DNA of 55,439 nt from Flavobacteriales bacterium (GCA_029238785.1 JAQWFN010000073.1:1-55439); one strand, 5' to 3'. Shown: positions 40,753 through 50,915, counted from the stretch's first letter. The notes: generated by a model not told the origin, from the sequence alone. Program-made: numbers and translations.

Positions 40753-43700
40753 ATGCGTCATCTAATTTTGACGGTCATCATGGTGTTTTTTGCCACCCTA
40801 ATGGCATTGGGACAGCAGAACTCGGCTCAAACTGAAAAGTTGAAGGCCGAAGCAGACCAATTGTTCGAGGCTGATGCTTTCGCTAAAGCCTACCCATTGT
40901 ACTCACAACTCGTGAGTCTTAATCCTAAAGATGCTGAACTGAACTTCAAGTTTGGGGCCTGTACCATTTACGCAGGAGAACCAAAGGAAACAGCTATTCG
41001 CCACCTGAATTTCGCTATACAAAAGGGATGTGCTGATCCGCGTGTATACTACTACATGGGTAAAGCTCAACACTTGAATTATGAATTCGCTAAAGCAATT
41101 CCTTTCTATAACGACTACCTCAAAAAACGCAATCCAAAAGATAAAAAACGGCTCCCCGCGGAACAATCAATCCAAATGTGTAAGGAGGGAAAACAACTCT
41201 TGACCAATGTGAAAGACATCGTGGTTTTAGAAAAAGTTGGAGCTGATGTAGAAAGCTTTTTCCGGTTTTACAACTTGGAAGAAATAGGTGGAAAGGTACT
41301 CGCTATTCCAGAAGAATTAAGATCCAAAATCGACAAGAAAAAAGAGTATAAAGGTGTGCTGTACAAGAACGGTAATGCCCCAGAGGTTTACTTTTCTAGT
41401 TATGGTGAAGATGAAGAAAATGGCATTGATATTTATCAAGCTTTTCTTCTGGGTGATGGAACTTTCTCTTCCCCGAAACGTCTACCAAATACGATAAACA
41501 CACCTGAAGACGAAGAGTTCGCCTATATGCATCCTGACGGAAAAACATTCTATTTCGCTTCAAAAGGGCACAACTCAATGGGCGGATATGATATTTTTAA
41601 GTCGATGTATAACGGATCTTCTCAAGAATTCTCTCAACCTGAAAACCTCGATTTCGCTATAAACACTCCAGATGACGACCTCTTTTTTGTTACTGATTCT
41701 TTACATCAAACGGCTTATTTCGCATCAGCAAGAAGCAGTAGCCAAGGCGAATTGCATGTTTACAAAGTAATGGTGGACGGTATCCCTGTGCAATTGATGT
41801 TTGTCAAGGGTATATTTGTGAATGAAAACAATCCAAGTAAATCTGGCGCTAAGGTCACTATTGTTGATGAACTGAGCGGAAAGATCATTACGCAAACAAG
41901 CACCAATGATTTTAATGGTGATTATGTGTTATCATTCCCAAGGGCCGGACTCTATCGGCTCTCGCTGCAAGTCATTGGTGAACCCTTGATTCATGAAGGG
42001 GTAATTGAATTGCCCGCATTTGATCATGTTGTTGCTTTGGAACAAGAATTAAAGCTGGTTAACGAAGATGGCCGAGAGAAACTTATTATTAATAATAAAT
42101 TCGATAAAGAGCTTGATGAAGACCTAGCGGCGCTTTCTGCAGAGGTCTTAAGAAGAAAAGCTGGTCTAGAAGTGAATGCAACAGAAGAGCTAATCGCGCA
42201 AGCAAAAGAAATTGCTAATCCGAAAAGAGATATTTCCGAAGCACATCTATTAGCCGGTTTAAATGTTGAGCAAACTGCGGATGTGGTGAAATCAGAAATG
42301 TTGACCGAAAGCAATGAGTTAAAGGTTCAAGCTAAAAAGCATCAACAAAGAGCTGCAGTTGCAATTAATGAAGCAAAAAGCGAAAATGCCAAAGCAGAAC
42401 AAAAACTCGCTAAAGCTGCTGAACTTTACACCAGCTTTGAAAACCTAGAAGGTGAAGCTTATTATGATACCTTCGATGAGTACAGCGCAATCATTGATGA
42501 AGCAGAACAACTTCAAAACAAAGCAAAAAACCTTATCGCGGTTGCAAATGTGCTCTTGTCTTCTGCAGAGAAATCAAACGCACTTGCTGAGCAACTCGTG
42601 AAAAATACAGCAATAATTGATTCAAGCACTGCAAACGAAGATGTGGATGCCTTGGTGAGCATCCTTCAGCAAGAAAAAGAAAGAAAACGCAGCAAATCTG
42701 ATGTCTTAAAAGAAAGTATAGATGATCTAGCAGCAAGCGCTTCTGAAAAGGAAATTACAGCCAAACAATTCGAAAACCGAAGCCTAGCGCTTCAAGATGA
42801 AGAAAGAAGCATTTCAGCTAAAATCAAAGCAAAACAACAGTCGCTAGAAAGCACAAAAAAGAAAGCTGAAAAGGCTCAATTAGCAGAAGAAATATTCCAA
42901 CTGGAAGGAGAATTAAGCTACGTTCAAGATGAATATGTAAAAGCTCAAAATCAACTCCTTGCGGCTAGTAACGAAAGTATTCGGAACCGCCAACAGTCAT
43001 TGCTTGCACAAAACTTTAAAAATCAAGAACCAGAATCAAATTTGGAAGCAGCTTCTGAATCCGACTTAAAAGCGGTATCAGCGATTATTGGTCAACAAGA
43101 ATTGACCTTAGCAAACATTAAAGTTGATAGAGAAGAAAAAGCCGCTGCTATTGCAGATGGTCCTTTAAAATCTGGTGTTGACCTGGCTACTTTGCCTAGC
43201 GTGATCGCACGAGCAAGCGAAACGGCTCTTGAACTGAAGCCTGTAAAAAACTTGAAAAATGATTACGAAACAGCTCAACTCAAATTTGTTGAGTCTAGTG
43301 TTGGAGTTGAAAGTAAAGAACTTGTTTTAACGAAACAGGCCTTGAGAGAGCTTGAAGAACAAAAAACTTTCTTATCGTCAATTAAATCAGAAAATCCTGA
43401 AGAACAACAGGCCATTGAACTTGAATTAAAAGCTTTAAACGATTTTCAAGAGGAATTGACAACGAGCATTTTTGCCTTAGAGCAGAAAAAGAGCGAAGAG
43501 AAAATGACGCAAAACGAAGCGCTTTCGTTTGTAGAAAATTACCGACCAGAGATTCAAGTTGATTTGAAAACGGCAAATTCACAAGAATTACCCGAATTCA
43601 ACAAGCTTGAAGCAAGCAAACGAGCTAACACAAACATCAATCGGCAAATCAAACTGAATAACGAACTCATCCTGAGTTCAAATGACGAAGCCGAAATAGC

Positions 43701-46700
43701 TCAAATTAACAAGGAAAACCAAGCTCTTGAAATTAGCCGATCGAGTTTAGAGCAAAGCCAAGCACTTAGCCTGAAGGCAGTAAGTATAGATGTTCAGAAT
43801 AGAATCATTCAACTCATGAACGCTGAAAATACTCCAGACGAAAACAACGAAAGACAACTTGATCTACTTCGTGAGTATGGAGCGTTTTTAGCAGATTACG
43901 AGGTCGATAATGAGTCAGAAGCGAAAGATCTGAACGAAATGATTGAAAGAAACAATGCGTCGATTGCTCAACTTGAGAGCATTCAAGCAGAAAATGTTGC
44001 TGTGAACTCATTAAGCGAATCACGTGAAATCACAAGACTTCCAGAAACCGAAGACCTACTTATTGAAGCCATCGACCCTAGTTTCCCTAAGCTTGATTTG
44101 AACGACAATACCAGCATTAATGAGCTCGATGAATCAAGCCTAATGTCCCGAATAAATGAACATGAAAACTTAGTGTTCAAAGCTCAAGAGGCAATGGACG
44201 AACGTGTTTTCGCCCTGGATTCAAGCAATTCTAGTGATGAAAAGGAACGCTTGCAATTGGAAATTACTCGACTCCAATCTTTGATAAATAGAAAATCACA
44301 AGAGCAGCTCAAGCTCATCAGCGCTTTGGATAAATTGAACGAAGCTTCAAACTTAGCCAATAATGGTGTACTTGATGTAAATGAGGCTGAGGAATCACCG
44401 CAGTCTGTTGAAGTTAATGCATCAAGCACTTCCAGCCCAGAAGTTCAAATTGAGAATTGGAATGACTTAGAGCAAGAAGAACAGTTTAACCTGGCCTTTG
44501 AAGCACTTCATCCTAAAAGTACTCCAGTAGAAAAAACGGTTCTAGAGCACGCGCAGTTTGAAACCGTAAGTGCTGCAATTACTGCTGCTCAATTTGAACG
44601 TGATATTGAAGAAATCGAACTGAAATCACTCGAAATTGCAGAACTAGAAGCACAAATTGTTCAATTGGAAAAACGCAGCGAAGTTAAGAAGGTAGACAAA
44701 CAAATTGAGAAAGCCTTTTTTGACAGAAGTGCAGCTGAAATAAGAACAGCTGAAGCGCTGATTGCTGTTTCAACAGAAGAATTTGCCTCAAGAGAAATCG
44801 AAATTGCTAAGATCAAGAACGAGAAGAAAGCTGGTTTAGACTCGCTAGTATGGTTAGCGCAAGAAATACGTCTGAAAGAAAGAAAGGCAGAAGAGAAGCA
44901 ACGGCTAGCTCGAGAAATCCTTGCTGAAGCAGCTCCAGAAATCGATGAAATCAAACAAGCAGACATGTATAAAAGAGCTGCTGTTCTCCAAATGGATGCA
45001 CTCAATGAACAGGGGCAAATAATTAATCTTCTGAACAATACGGAAAGTGTACTAAGCTTGAATGAAGAGCAAATCGCACAATTACAATCGGGAGAGCGAA
45101 ATGACGATAATTCGCTACTAGCAGAAAATGAAGCAACACCTGATGTAGTCAATAATGAAGGTCTTGAGTCAGAAAGCAGTACAACAAACCTTGAAAAGGA
45201 AGCTGAACTTAGCACTGATTCAAATGAAGCAGTTAACGAAACGCTTTCGGCGGAAGAAGAAGAAATTTTAAAAAGAGTTTTAGCTGAAGTAAATTCAAGC
45301 TTCCCAAACATTGAAATTTTTGCCGAAGAACTTGAGCTTACTAGTCCAGAAGAAGCAGCTCTAGCTCTTGACTTAAATGAAACAGAACTTGAAATCATTA
45401 AGTCGAGTGAGGCCTTTGAAGAACTTATTAGCATAAATGAAGCACAAATTGAAAGTCAAAAAGAGCGCGTGCGCATGATCAATGAAAGAAATGAGATGCT
45501 TTCAAATGTGAGTGCTTTAAAAGAAGGAATGGTGCGCTTGAAACAAGCTTCTTTGATGAGTGAAAGTGATGCTGAAAAGGTGGGCTTGGAGGCTGAATAT
45601 GAACAACTGAGCCAACAAGCTAAGGTGAACTATGAGGAAATTGCTAAGATGGATGAAAACATTGCAATTTTAAGTGCTGAAATAAAAGAGAAGGAGGAGG
45701 CCAAAGCTACATACATCTTTAACTTAGATGCGGCAGAGATCATCGCCGAAGCTGAAGAAAAATCAGCAAATGATAGAGCAGGTATTGCTTTAATAGAAAA
45801 TGAAAGCCCTCGTGAATTGGCCGTTTCTAACACTGCTGCAAATCCTGCATCCAGTTTCTATTTCGCCAATAATAATCGTTTTGAGGAGTATGACTTTAAT
45901 TTTCCAAAGGTCTTAGAAGCGGAGGTATTTAATATTGTAGACAAAACACCTTATTCAGAAGAGCAGCCCATACCAGTTGATGTAGCATTACCAGAAGGAA
46001 TCGTTTATAAAGTTCAAGTAGGGGCATTCAGAACTCAAATTCCTCAAAACCTTTATTCACAATTCGCACCTGTATCAGGTGAAAAGACAGGGACAGGACT
46101 TACGCGCTACGCCGTTGGTTTATTTAAGGCCTTTACTTCTGCTGACCTGGCAAAGAAAGAGGTGAGAAGCATGGGCTATTCAGACGCCTTTGTTGTAGCT
46201 TATAAAGATGGTGTGAGAATTCCGCTTTACGAGGCACGAGAAGCAAGTCAGGCCAATGGAGTGGAAGAACTAGCAAATAGATCATCAAACAACAATAATG
46301 ATGTCGCTCGAAGTGAAACAAACACTCAAAGTGCAGAAACAAACATAACTTCAGGTGAATTAAATGCCACTCCAGCGGAGACTTTAGCTACAAATACTGA
46401 AATTTCTCCTGCTATTCCAGGTGAAATGGATTGGAGTCGATCAAACGGAAGTTTTTATACTGTGCAGGTAGGGGTGTATTCAAAACTAATCGACCAAAAT
46501 CAATTGCCAGGAGTTAATTCGGTAATGATTGATAGAGTGAATAATAAGCTCTTTAGATATACATCTGGTCAATTCAATAGCCTACAAGATGCTCAAGCAG
46601 CAAAAGATCGAATTCGTGCTGCTGGAATTGCAGACGCCTTCATTACAGCATATCAAAATGGCAAAAAGGTAGCTGTTTCTAGCATGAGCCCCTCGCTGGT

Positions 46701-46992
46701 GTCAGAAGAACCTAGCCCAGAACAAGAAACAAATGTGGAGGATATTATCACCTATCAAGTGGTATTCGGAACCTTTATCAACGAAGTTCCATCAAACATC
46801 GCTCGCGCCATGTTGAGTCTTGAACGCAAGCATGGCGTAATCCAAAAGTCGAATGGTGAAAGCACAAGCTACCTCTCAAAACCAGTTTCGTCCAAAGCGC
46901 AAGCACAGCAAATTATCGCTTCATATAGAGCTCTTGGGGTTGAATTATCTGTGATTCAGACTTTAACGAATGGTGAACTGGGAGAGCAATGA
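40753..46992 (+). CDS. Giant TPR / PD40 / coiled-coil / triple-SPOR envelope protein
   Basis: The protein has 2079 residues from the ATG at 40753, where a good signal peptide begins (MRHLILTVIMVFFATLMALG); the frame is open 38 codons upstream. Order: TPR repeats (about 20-170), PD40 propeller blades (about 210-342), a carboxypeptidase-D-like beta domain (about 346-421), about 1250 residues of Glu/Ala/Lys-rich coiled coil (about 430-1680), then three SPOR-like domains (about 1750-1825, 1900-1975, 2000-2075) each opening with Y-V-Q-V-G-type strands. The front half resembles PorE-type T9SS proteins, but the usual OmpA domain is replaced by SPOR repeats. Peptidoglycan binding is expected from SPOR; the overall role is unknown. 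Confidence 0.88.
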   Translation: MRHLILTVIMVFFATLMALGQQNSAQTEKLKAEADQLFEADAFAKAYPLYSQLVSLNPKDAELNFKFGACTIYAGEPKETAIRHLNFAIQKGCADPRVYYYMGKAQHLNYEFAKAIPFYNDYLKKRNPKDKKRLPAEQSIQMCKEGKQLLTNVKDIVVLEKVGADVESFFRFYNLEEIGGKVLAIPEELRSKIDKKKEYKGVLYKNGNAPEVYFSSYGEDEENGIDIYQAFLLGDGTFSSPKRLPNTINTPEDEEFAYMHPDGKTFYFASKGHNSMGGYDIFKSMYNGSSQEFSQPENLDFAINTPDDDLFFVTDSLHQTAYFASARSSSQGELHVYKVMVDGIPVQLMFVKGIFVNENNPSKSGAKVTIVDELSGKIITQTSTNDFNGDYVLSFPRAGLYRLSLQVIGEPLIHEGVIELPAFDHVVALEQELKLVNEDGREKLIINNKFDKELDEDLAALSAEVLRRKAGLEVNATEELIAQAKEIANPKRDISEAHLLAGLNVEQTADVVKSEMLTESNELKVQAKKHQQRAAVAINEAKSENAKAEQKLAKAAELYTSFENLEGEAYYDTFDEYSAIIDEAEQLQNKAKNLIAVANVLLSSAEKSNALAEQLVKNTAIIDSSTANEDVDALVSILQQEKERKRSKSDVLKESIDDLAASASEKEITAKQFENRSLALQDEERSISAKIKAKQQSLESTKKKAEKAQLAEEIFQLEGELSYVQDEYVKAQNQLLAASNESIRNRQQSLLAQNFKNQEPESNLEAASESDLKAVSAIIGQQELTLANIKVDREEKAAAIADGPLKSGVDLATLPSVIARASETALELKPVKNLKNDYETAQLKFVESSVGVESKELVLTKQALRELEEQKTFLSSIKSENPEEQQAIELELKALNDFQEELTTSIFALEQKKSEEKMTQNEALSFVENYRPEIQVDLKTANSQELPEFNKLEASKRANTNINRQIKLNNELILSSNDEAEIAQINKENQALEISRSSLEQSQALSLKAVSIDVQNRIIQLMNAENTPDENNERQLDLLREYGAFLADYEVDNESEAKDLNEMIERNNASIAQLESIQAENVAVNSLSESREITRLPETEDLLIEAIDPSFPKLDLNDNTSINELDESSLMSRINEHENLVFKAQEAMDERVFALDSSNSSDEKERLQLEITRLQSLINRKSQEQLKLISALDKLNEASNLANNGVLDVNEAEESPQSVEVNASSTSSPEVQIENWNDLEQEEQFNLAFEALHPKSTPVEKTVLEHAQFETVSAAITAAQFERDIEEIELKSLEIAELEAQIVQLEKRSEVKKVDKQIEKAFFDRSAAEIRTAEALIAVSTEEFASREIEIAKIKNEKKAGLDSLVWLAQEIRLKERKAEEKQRLAREILAEAAPEIDEIKQADMYKRAAVLQMDALNEQGQIINLLNNTESVLSLNEEQIAQLQSGERNDDNSLLAENEATPDVVNNEGLESESSTTNLEKEAELSTDSNEAVNETLSAEEEEILKRVLAEVNSSFPNIEIFAEELELTSPEEAALALDLNETELEIIKSSEAFEELISINEAQIESQKERVRMINERNEMLSNVSALKEGMVRLKQASLMSESDAEKVGLEAEYEQLSQQAKVNYEEIAKMDENIAILSAEIKEKEEAKATYIFNLDAAEIIAEAEEKSANDRAGIALIENESPRELAVSNTAANPASSFYFANNNRFEEYDFNFPKVLEAEVFNIVDKTPYSEEQPIPVDVALPEGIVYKVQVGAFRTQIPQNLYSQFAPVSGEKTGTGLTRYAVGLFKAFTSADLAKKEVRSMGYSDAFVVAYKDGVRIPLYEAREASQANGVEELANRSSNNNNDVARSETNTQSAETNITSGELNATPAETLATNTEISPAIPGEMDWSRSNGSFYTVQVGVYSKLIDQNQLPGVNSVMIDRVNNKLFRYTSGQFNSLQDAQAAKDRIRAAGIADAFITAYQNGKKVAVSSMSPSLVSEEPSPEQETNVEDIITYQVVFGTFINEVPSNIARAMLSLERKHGVIQKSNGESTSYLSKPVSSKAQAQQIIASYRALGVELSVIQTLTNGELGEQ

Positions 46993-47016
46993 TGTCATTT
47001 TTTATGATTTCCGAAC

Positions 47017-47047
47017 TTGCATCATTGTTAAGATAATGTGTTCTTTG
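47017..47047 (+). promoter_or_regulatory. Possible promoter of the lamin-tail protein gene
   Basis: TTG (47017-47019), 20 bp, then GTTCTTTG (47040-47047). The last six bases of the -7 box match; the first two do not. Its position inside the longest open frame argues for the downstream TTG start. Confidence 0.35.
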
Positions 47048-47085
47048 TGTTAAGTAAAGAAGTATCTAACCAATCTAATATTCCT

Positions 47086-48726
47086 TTGAAAAAAATTACT
47101 CAATCCTTGCTCATTATTGCAGCGCTCTTTAGCCTAAGTCAATCAGCCCAAGCTCAATTGTATATCAATGAACTAATGGCCAGAAATAGCACGGGAATTA
47201 GTGATGATTTTTTCGAACAAGACGATTGGCTTGAAATCTACAACGCCGGAAGCATTACCAACTTGGCGGGCTATTTTTTGAGTGATGATCCCTTGCTCCT
47301 TACAAAGTGGGAGATTCCAAACACTAACGCGGGCTTAACAACTGTGCTCCCTAACAATCATATCCTCTTTTGGCTTGATAACGATATCACGCAAGGTGAA
47401 GATCACGCAAACTTTAGATTAAGCGGAGACGGAGAGACCATCTTTTTGGTGATGCCAGACGGTGTAACAATTATTGATTCAGTAACTTATCCGGTTCAAG
47501 CTCCAGACATTTCGTACGGTCGCTCTTGCGATGGATGTCCAGACTGGATATTCTTTGACAACAGTACTCCTGACGACAACAATGCGGAAGTGATTCCAAG
47601 CACAGAAACCTTGTTCATTAACGAAGTACTCACAAACAACACCTCAAACATTGTTGATGTCTTTGGAGAACACGAGGCTTGGCTTGAAATTTATAATCCC
47701 AACCCATTTCAAGTTAACTTGGCTCGTTATACATTAGAGGACGTGAATAGCGGAAGCGCTTATACTTTTCCAACGAGCAGCCCAATACTAACTACCATTG
47801 ATGCAGAAGGCTTTATCGTTATTTGGATGGATGGTCAATTCGAACAGGGAGAAGACCACGCTTTTACCATCGACCCTTCTGGAGAATTAAGACTCAAGGG
47901 GGAAGATGAGAGTATTGTTGATACCTACAGCTACCAAGATGCGGGTGAAAACATCAGCTGGGGAAGAAGTACAGATGGAGGTCCCTCAAGCATTTCTTAC
48001 ACCATTCCAACTCCCCGGGTTACCAATACTTTAGTGATTGTTCAGCCAGAATTACTCTATATTAATGAAGTGATGACCACCAATTTGTCAGATACAACCG
48101 ATGTCATGGGGGAATTTGAAGATTGGTTTGAGGTCTATAATCCAGGTCCAAATGCCGTTAATATCGCCGGTTACTATTTCACAGATAATCCTGCAAATCC
48201 AGATAAGTGGCGTGTTCCATTAGATCTGCCGAGCGAAACAACCATTCCAGCAGGAGGTTTTCTGCTTTTTTGGGCTGATGAAGACCAATCTCAAGGATGG
48301 AATCATACGAACTTCCGATTAAATAATGCTGGCGAAAGTTTATCGCTCTATAGTCCGGATGGATTTACGCTGGGCGACTTCATCGCCTTGGGCTTAATTG
48401 GTGATGATTTGACTTACGGAAGAGAAACCGATGGAAGTCCAAACTGGGTGAATTTCCTTGAAACAACACCCGAATATTCCAACAACGGCGCCACTGTGAA
48501 CATTGCGCTTTTACAAGAAGATCAGCTTAAGATGTATCCTAACCCTGTGGCATCTGGTCAAATGGTTAAACTCACGGAAAGCGCTGATATTATTGTCTCC
48601 GAAATGGGAGGGAAGGTTTTAATTCGCGAAAATCAAACACTTGTTATAAATACAGATTCACTTTCTCGAGGACTCTATTTGGTTCAAATCAACCAGAAAT
48701 ACACATTAAAGTTGTTGATAAACTAA
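47086..48726 (+). CDS. Secreted protein with three lamin-tail domains and a T9SS sorting domain
   Basis: The protein has 546 residues from TTG at 47086, which gives a normal signal peptide (KKITQSLLIIAALFSLSQSA). The GTG at 47038 would add 16 polar residues. Three repeats open with LYINELM, LFINEVLT and LYINEVMT (near 24, 178 and 336) and contain W-E-I/V-YN-P plus GRSTDG-type ends, as in lamin-tail (LTD) domains. A short C-terminal T9SS-type domain starts near LKMYPNPVASGQMV. It is a likely cell-surface or released protein; the binding target is unknown. Confidence 0.87.
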   Translation: MKKITQSLLIIAALFSLSQSAQAQLYINELMARNSTGISDDFFEQDDWLEIYNAGSITNLAGYFLSDDPLLLTKWEIPNTNAGLTTVLPNNHILFWLDNDITQGEDHANFRLSGDGETIFLVMPDGVTIIDSVTYPVQAPDISYGRSCDGCPDWIFFDNSTPDDNNAEVIPSTETLFINEVLTNNTSNIVDVFGEHEAWLEIYNPNPFQVNLARYTLEDVNSGSAYTFPTSSPILTTIDAEGFIVIWMDGQFEQGEDHAFTIDPSGELRLKGEDESIVDTYSYQDAGENISWGRSTDGGPSSISYTIPTPRVTNTLVIVQPELLYINEVMTTNLSDTTDVMGEFEDWFEVYNPGPNAVNIAGYYFTDNPANPDKWRVPLDLPSETTIPAGGFLLFWADEDQSQGWNHTNFRLNNAGESLSLYSPDGFTLGDFIALGLIGDDLTYGRETDGSPNWVNFLETTPEYSNNGATVNIALLQEDQLKMYPNPVASGQMVKLTESADIIVSEMGGKVLIRENQTLVINTDSLSRGLYLVQINQKYTLKLLIN

Positions 48727-48732
48727 GTTAAC

Positions 48733-48765
48733 TTGCTGAAAGTGTGGAATTATTCATTAACTTTG
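48733..48765 (+). promoter_or_regulatory. Promoter of rpsA
   Basis: TTG (48733-48735) and TAACTTTG (48758-48765) are 22 bp apart. The -7 box is an exact TAnnTTTG match. Transcription from about 48769 gives a leader of about 95 nt. Confidence 0.55.
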
Positions 48766-48768
48766 CGC

Positions 48769-48842
48769 CCCCAATTGGGGAAACCGTTATGTAGCTAACG
48801 GGCAAGTTAAACACTCTTATTCTGTGCTACTTAAGGAATAAG
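48769..48842 (+). promoter_or_regulatory. Structured 5' leader of rpsA, three hairpins
   Basis: Hairpin 1 is CCCC-AATT-GGGG (48769-48780). Hairpin 2 is CCGTTA (48784-48789) with TAACGG (48796-48801). Hairpin 3 is CTTATTC (48816-48822) with GAATAAG (48836-48842). The start codon is 21 bp after the third. This looks like a regulated ribosomal-protein leader, possibly autoregulated by S1; the mechanism is inference. Confidence 0.55.
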
Positions 48843-48863
48843 ATACAAATGTAGTGCCTCCAC

Positions 48864-50828
48864 ATGGCGGAAGAAAACAAAGATTCAGTAGAAAATACTG
48901 AAGAAACTCAAGATCAAGCAGCCAATGCAGCTGCTGAAGAAACCACATCAACAGAAGAAACTGCTCCTGCAGCGGTAGAAGAAGATCAGGAAGACGACGT
49001 AGAGTTGGACCTTACTGTGCCTGAAGCTCCGTTTGATTGGGAAGCTTATGAGTCTGGACAAGATGAGTACACTAACGACGAGCGTGCGCGCTTGAGCGAA
49101 GTTTACGGAAACACCTTGACCAGTATTCAGGAGAAAGAAGTAATTGATGGAACTGTTATTTCTGTTGGTAAGAAAGAAGTTGTTATCAACATTGGCTATA
49201 AGTCAGAAGGTGTTGTTTCTTCTTCTGAATTCCGTTACAATCCAGATCTAGCTGCTGGTGATACCGTTCCGGTATACATCGAGAAGCAAGAGGATAAAGG
49301 CGGTCAATTGATCATTTCTCACAAAACAGCACGTGTACACAGTGCTTGGGAGAATGTTAATGGCGCTCTTGAAAACGGTGAAGTAATTAAAGGTGAAGTG
49401 AAATGCAGAACTAAAGGTGGTTTGATTGTCGATGTATTCGGTATCGAAGCCTTCTTGCCAGGTTCTCAGATCGACGTGAAACCAATTCGTGATTACGATC
49501 AGTTTGTTGGAAAATTGATGGAATTCAAAGTTGTGAAAATCAACCAAGAATTTAAAAACGTAGTTGTTTCGCATAAAGCACTTATCGAGGCAGAACTCGA
49601 AGAACAAAAGAAACAAATCATTTCTGGTTTGGAAAAAGGTCAGGTACTCGAAGGTATCGTGAAGAACATTACTTCTTACGGTGTATTCGTCGATCTTGGT
49701 GGCGTAGACGGATTGATCCACATTACAGATCTTTCTTGGGGTCGTATCAACCATCCAGAAGAAGTGGTTGAACTCGATTCTAAAATCAACGTGGTTATTC
49801 TTGACTTCGATGACGACAAGAAACGTATCGCTCTTGGTCTGAAGCAATTGTCTTCTCACCCATGGGATGCACTTGATGAAGGATTGAATGTTGGAGATAA
49901 AGTAAAAGGAAAAGTTGTTGTTTTGGCCGACTATGGTGCGTTTGTTGAAATCGCTGCCGGTGTAGAAGGTTTGATCCACGTTTCTGAAATGTCTTGGTCT
50001 CAACACCTTCGTTCAGCTCAAGATTTCTTGAAAGTTGGCGACGAGGTTGAAGCAGAAGTATTGACTTTAGATCGTGAAGACCGTAAAATGTCGCTCGGTA
50101 TGAAGCAATTGATCCAAGATCCTTGGGCTGAAATCGAAAGCAAATACCCTGTACAGTCGAAACACAAAGCTACAGTACGTAACTTCACCAACTTCGGTGT
50201 GTTCGTAGAACTAGAAGAAGGAATCGACGGTTTGATCCACATCTCTGATTTGAGCTGGAGCAAGAAAGTGAAACACCCATCAGAATTCTGCGCTATTGGC
50301 GACGAACTCGAAGTGATCGTTCTTGAACTAGATAAAGAAAACAGAAGATTGAGTCTCGGACACAAACAACTTGAAGAAAATCCATGGGATGTATTCGAGA
50401 ATGTATTCGAAATCGGATCTGTTCACCAAGGTACAGTAATCAAGAAAGATGGTGCTCAGGCAATCGTTACACTTCCATACGGAGTAGAAGGATACTGCCA
50501 AACGAAGCAACTTAAGAAAGAAGATGGCGCTACTGCAGAGTTAGAGGAAGTTCTTGATTTCATGGTATTGGAATTCAACAAAAACGCAAAACGCATCAAT
50601 GTTTCTCACCTCAGAACTTATGAGGAAGGACCAATGCCAACTCCAACTGCAGCTAAGAAACCAGCTAAACGTGCAACAGGTACACGCGGTGGTTCTTCTG
50701 ACGCAGTGAAACAACTCAACGAGAAAGTAGAAAGAACTACACTTGGTGATTTGGGTGTTTTGTCTGAATTGAAAGAAAAAATGGACGGTGACGCGAAAGA
50801 CGCTGACGCCGATAAAGCAGCTGAATAA
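48864..50828 (+). CDS. rpsA: 30S ribosomal protein S1
   Basis: The 654-residue protein has an acidic, low-complexity N-terminal extension (about 1-88) and six S1 RNA-binding domains beginning near 92, 175, 259, 345, 432 and 518. Domains 3-5 carry the standard GVFVDLGG-DGLIHITDLSW-type core; domains 1, 2 and 6 are more divergent. A Lys/Ala-rich tail ends the protein. S1 brings mRNA to the 30S subunit, which in Bacteroidota matters because Shine-Dalgarno sequences are rarely used. A strong terminator follows. Confidence 0.97.
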   Translation: MAEENKDSVENTEETQDQAANAAAEETTSTEETAPAAVEEDQEDDVELDLTVPEAPFDWEAYESGQDEYTNDERARLSEVYGNTLTSIQEKEVIDGTVISVGKKEVVINIGYKSEGVVSSSEFRYNPDLAAGDTVPVYIEKQEDKGGQLIISHKTARVHSAWENVNGALENGEVIKGEVKCRTKGGLIVDVFGIEAFLPGSQIDVKPIRDYDQFVGKLMEFKVVKINQEFKNVVVSHKALIEAELEEQKKQIISGLEKGQVLEGIVKNITSYGVFVDLGGVDGLIHITDLSWGRINHPEEVVELDSKINVVILDFDDDKKRIALGLKQLSSHPWDALDEGLNVGDKVKGKVVVLADYGAFVEIAAGVEGLIHVSEMSWSQHLRSAQDFLKVGDEVEAEVLTLDREDRKMSLGMKQLIQDPWAEIESKYPVQSKHKATVRNFTNFGVFVELEEGIDGLIHISDLSWSKKVKHPSEFCAIGDELEVIVLELDKENRRLSLGHKQLEENPWDVFENVFEIGSVHQGTVIKKDGAQAIVTLPYGVEGYCQTKQLKKEDGATAELEEVLDFMVLEFNKNAKRINVSHLRTYEEGPMPTPTAAKKPAKRATGTRGGSSDAVKQLNEKVERTTLGDLGVLSELKEKMDGDAKDADADKAAE

Positions 50829-50851
50829 GCTTCTTTAATTTATCATACTCA

Positions 50852-50884
50852 AAATCCCTTCTCATCTAGAGAAGGGATTTTTTT
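50852..50884 (+). terminator. Terminator of rpsA
   Basis: AAATCCCTTCTC (50852-50863) pairs perfectly with GAGAAGGGATTT (50869-50880), with a 5-nt loop and a T-run to 50884. Confidence 0.92.
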
Positions 50885-50915
50885 GTATCTACAAGAATAA
50901 ACGAGCAGAGCTTTT

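Noticed and set aside
44661-45434. Long minus-strand open frame (257 codons) opposite the coiled-coil gene
   Set aside because: It is Ser-rich shadow sequence caused by the Glu/Ala/Lys-rich codons of the real gene; it has no domain and no promoter.
49248-50006. 252-codon minus-strand frame opposite rpsA
   Set aside because: It is the antisense of the conserved S1 domains and has a composition unlike a real protein.
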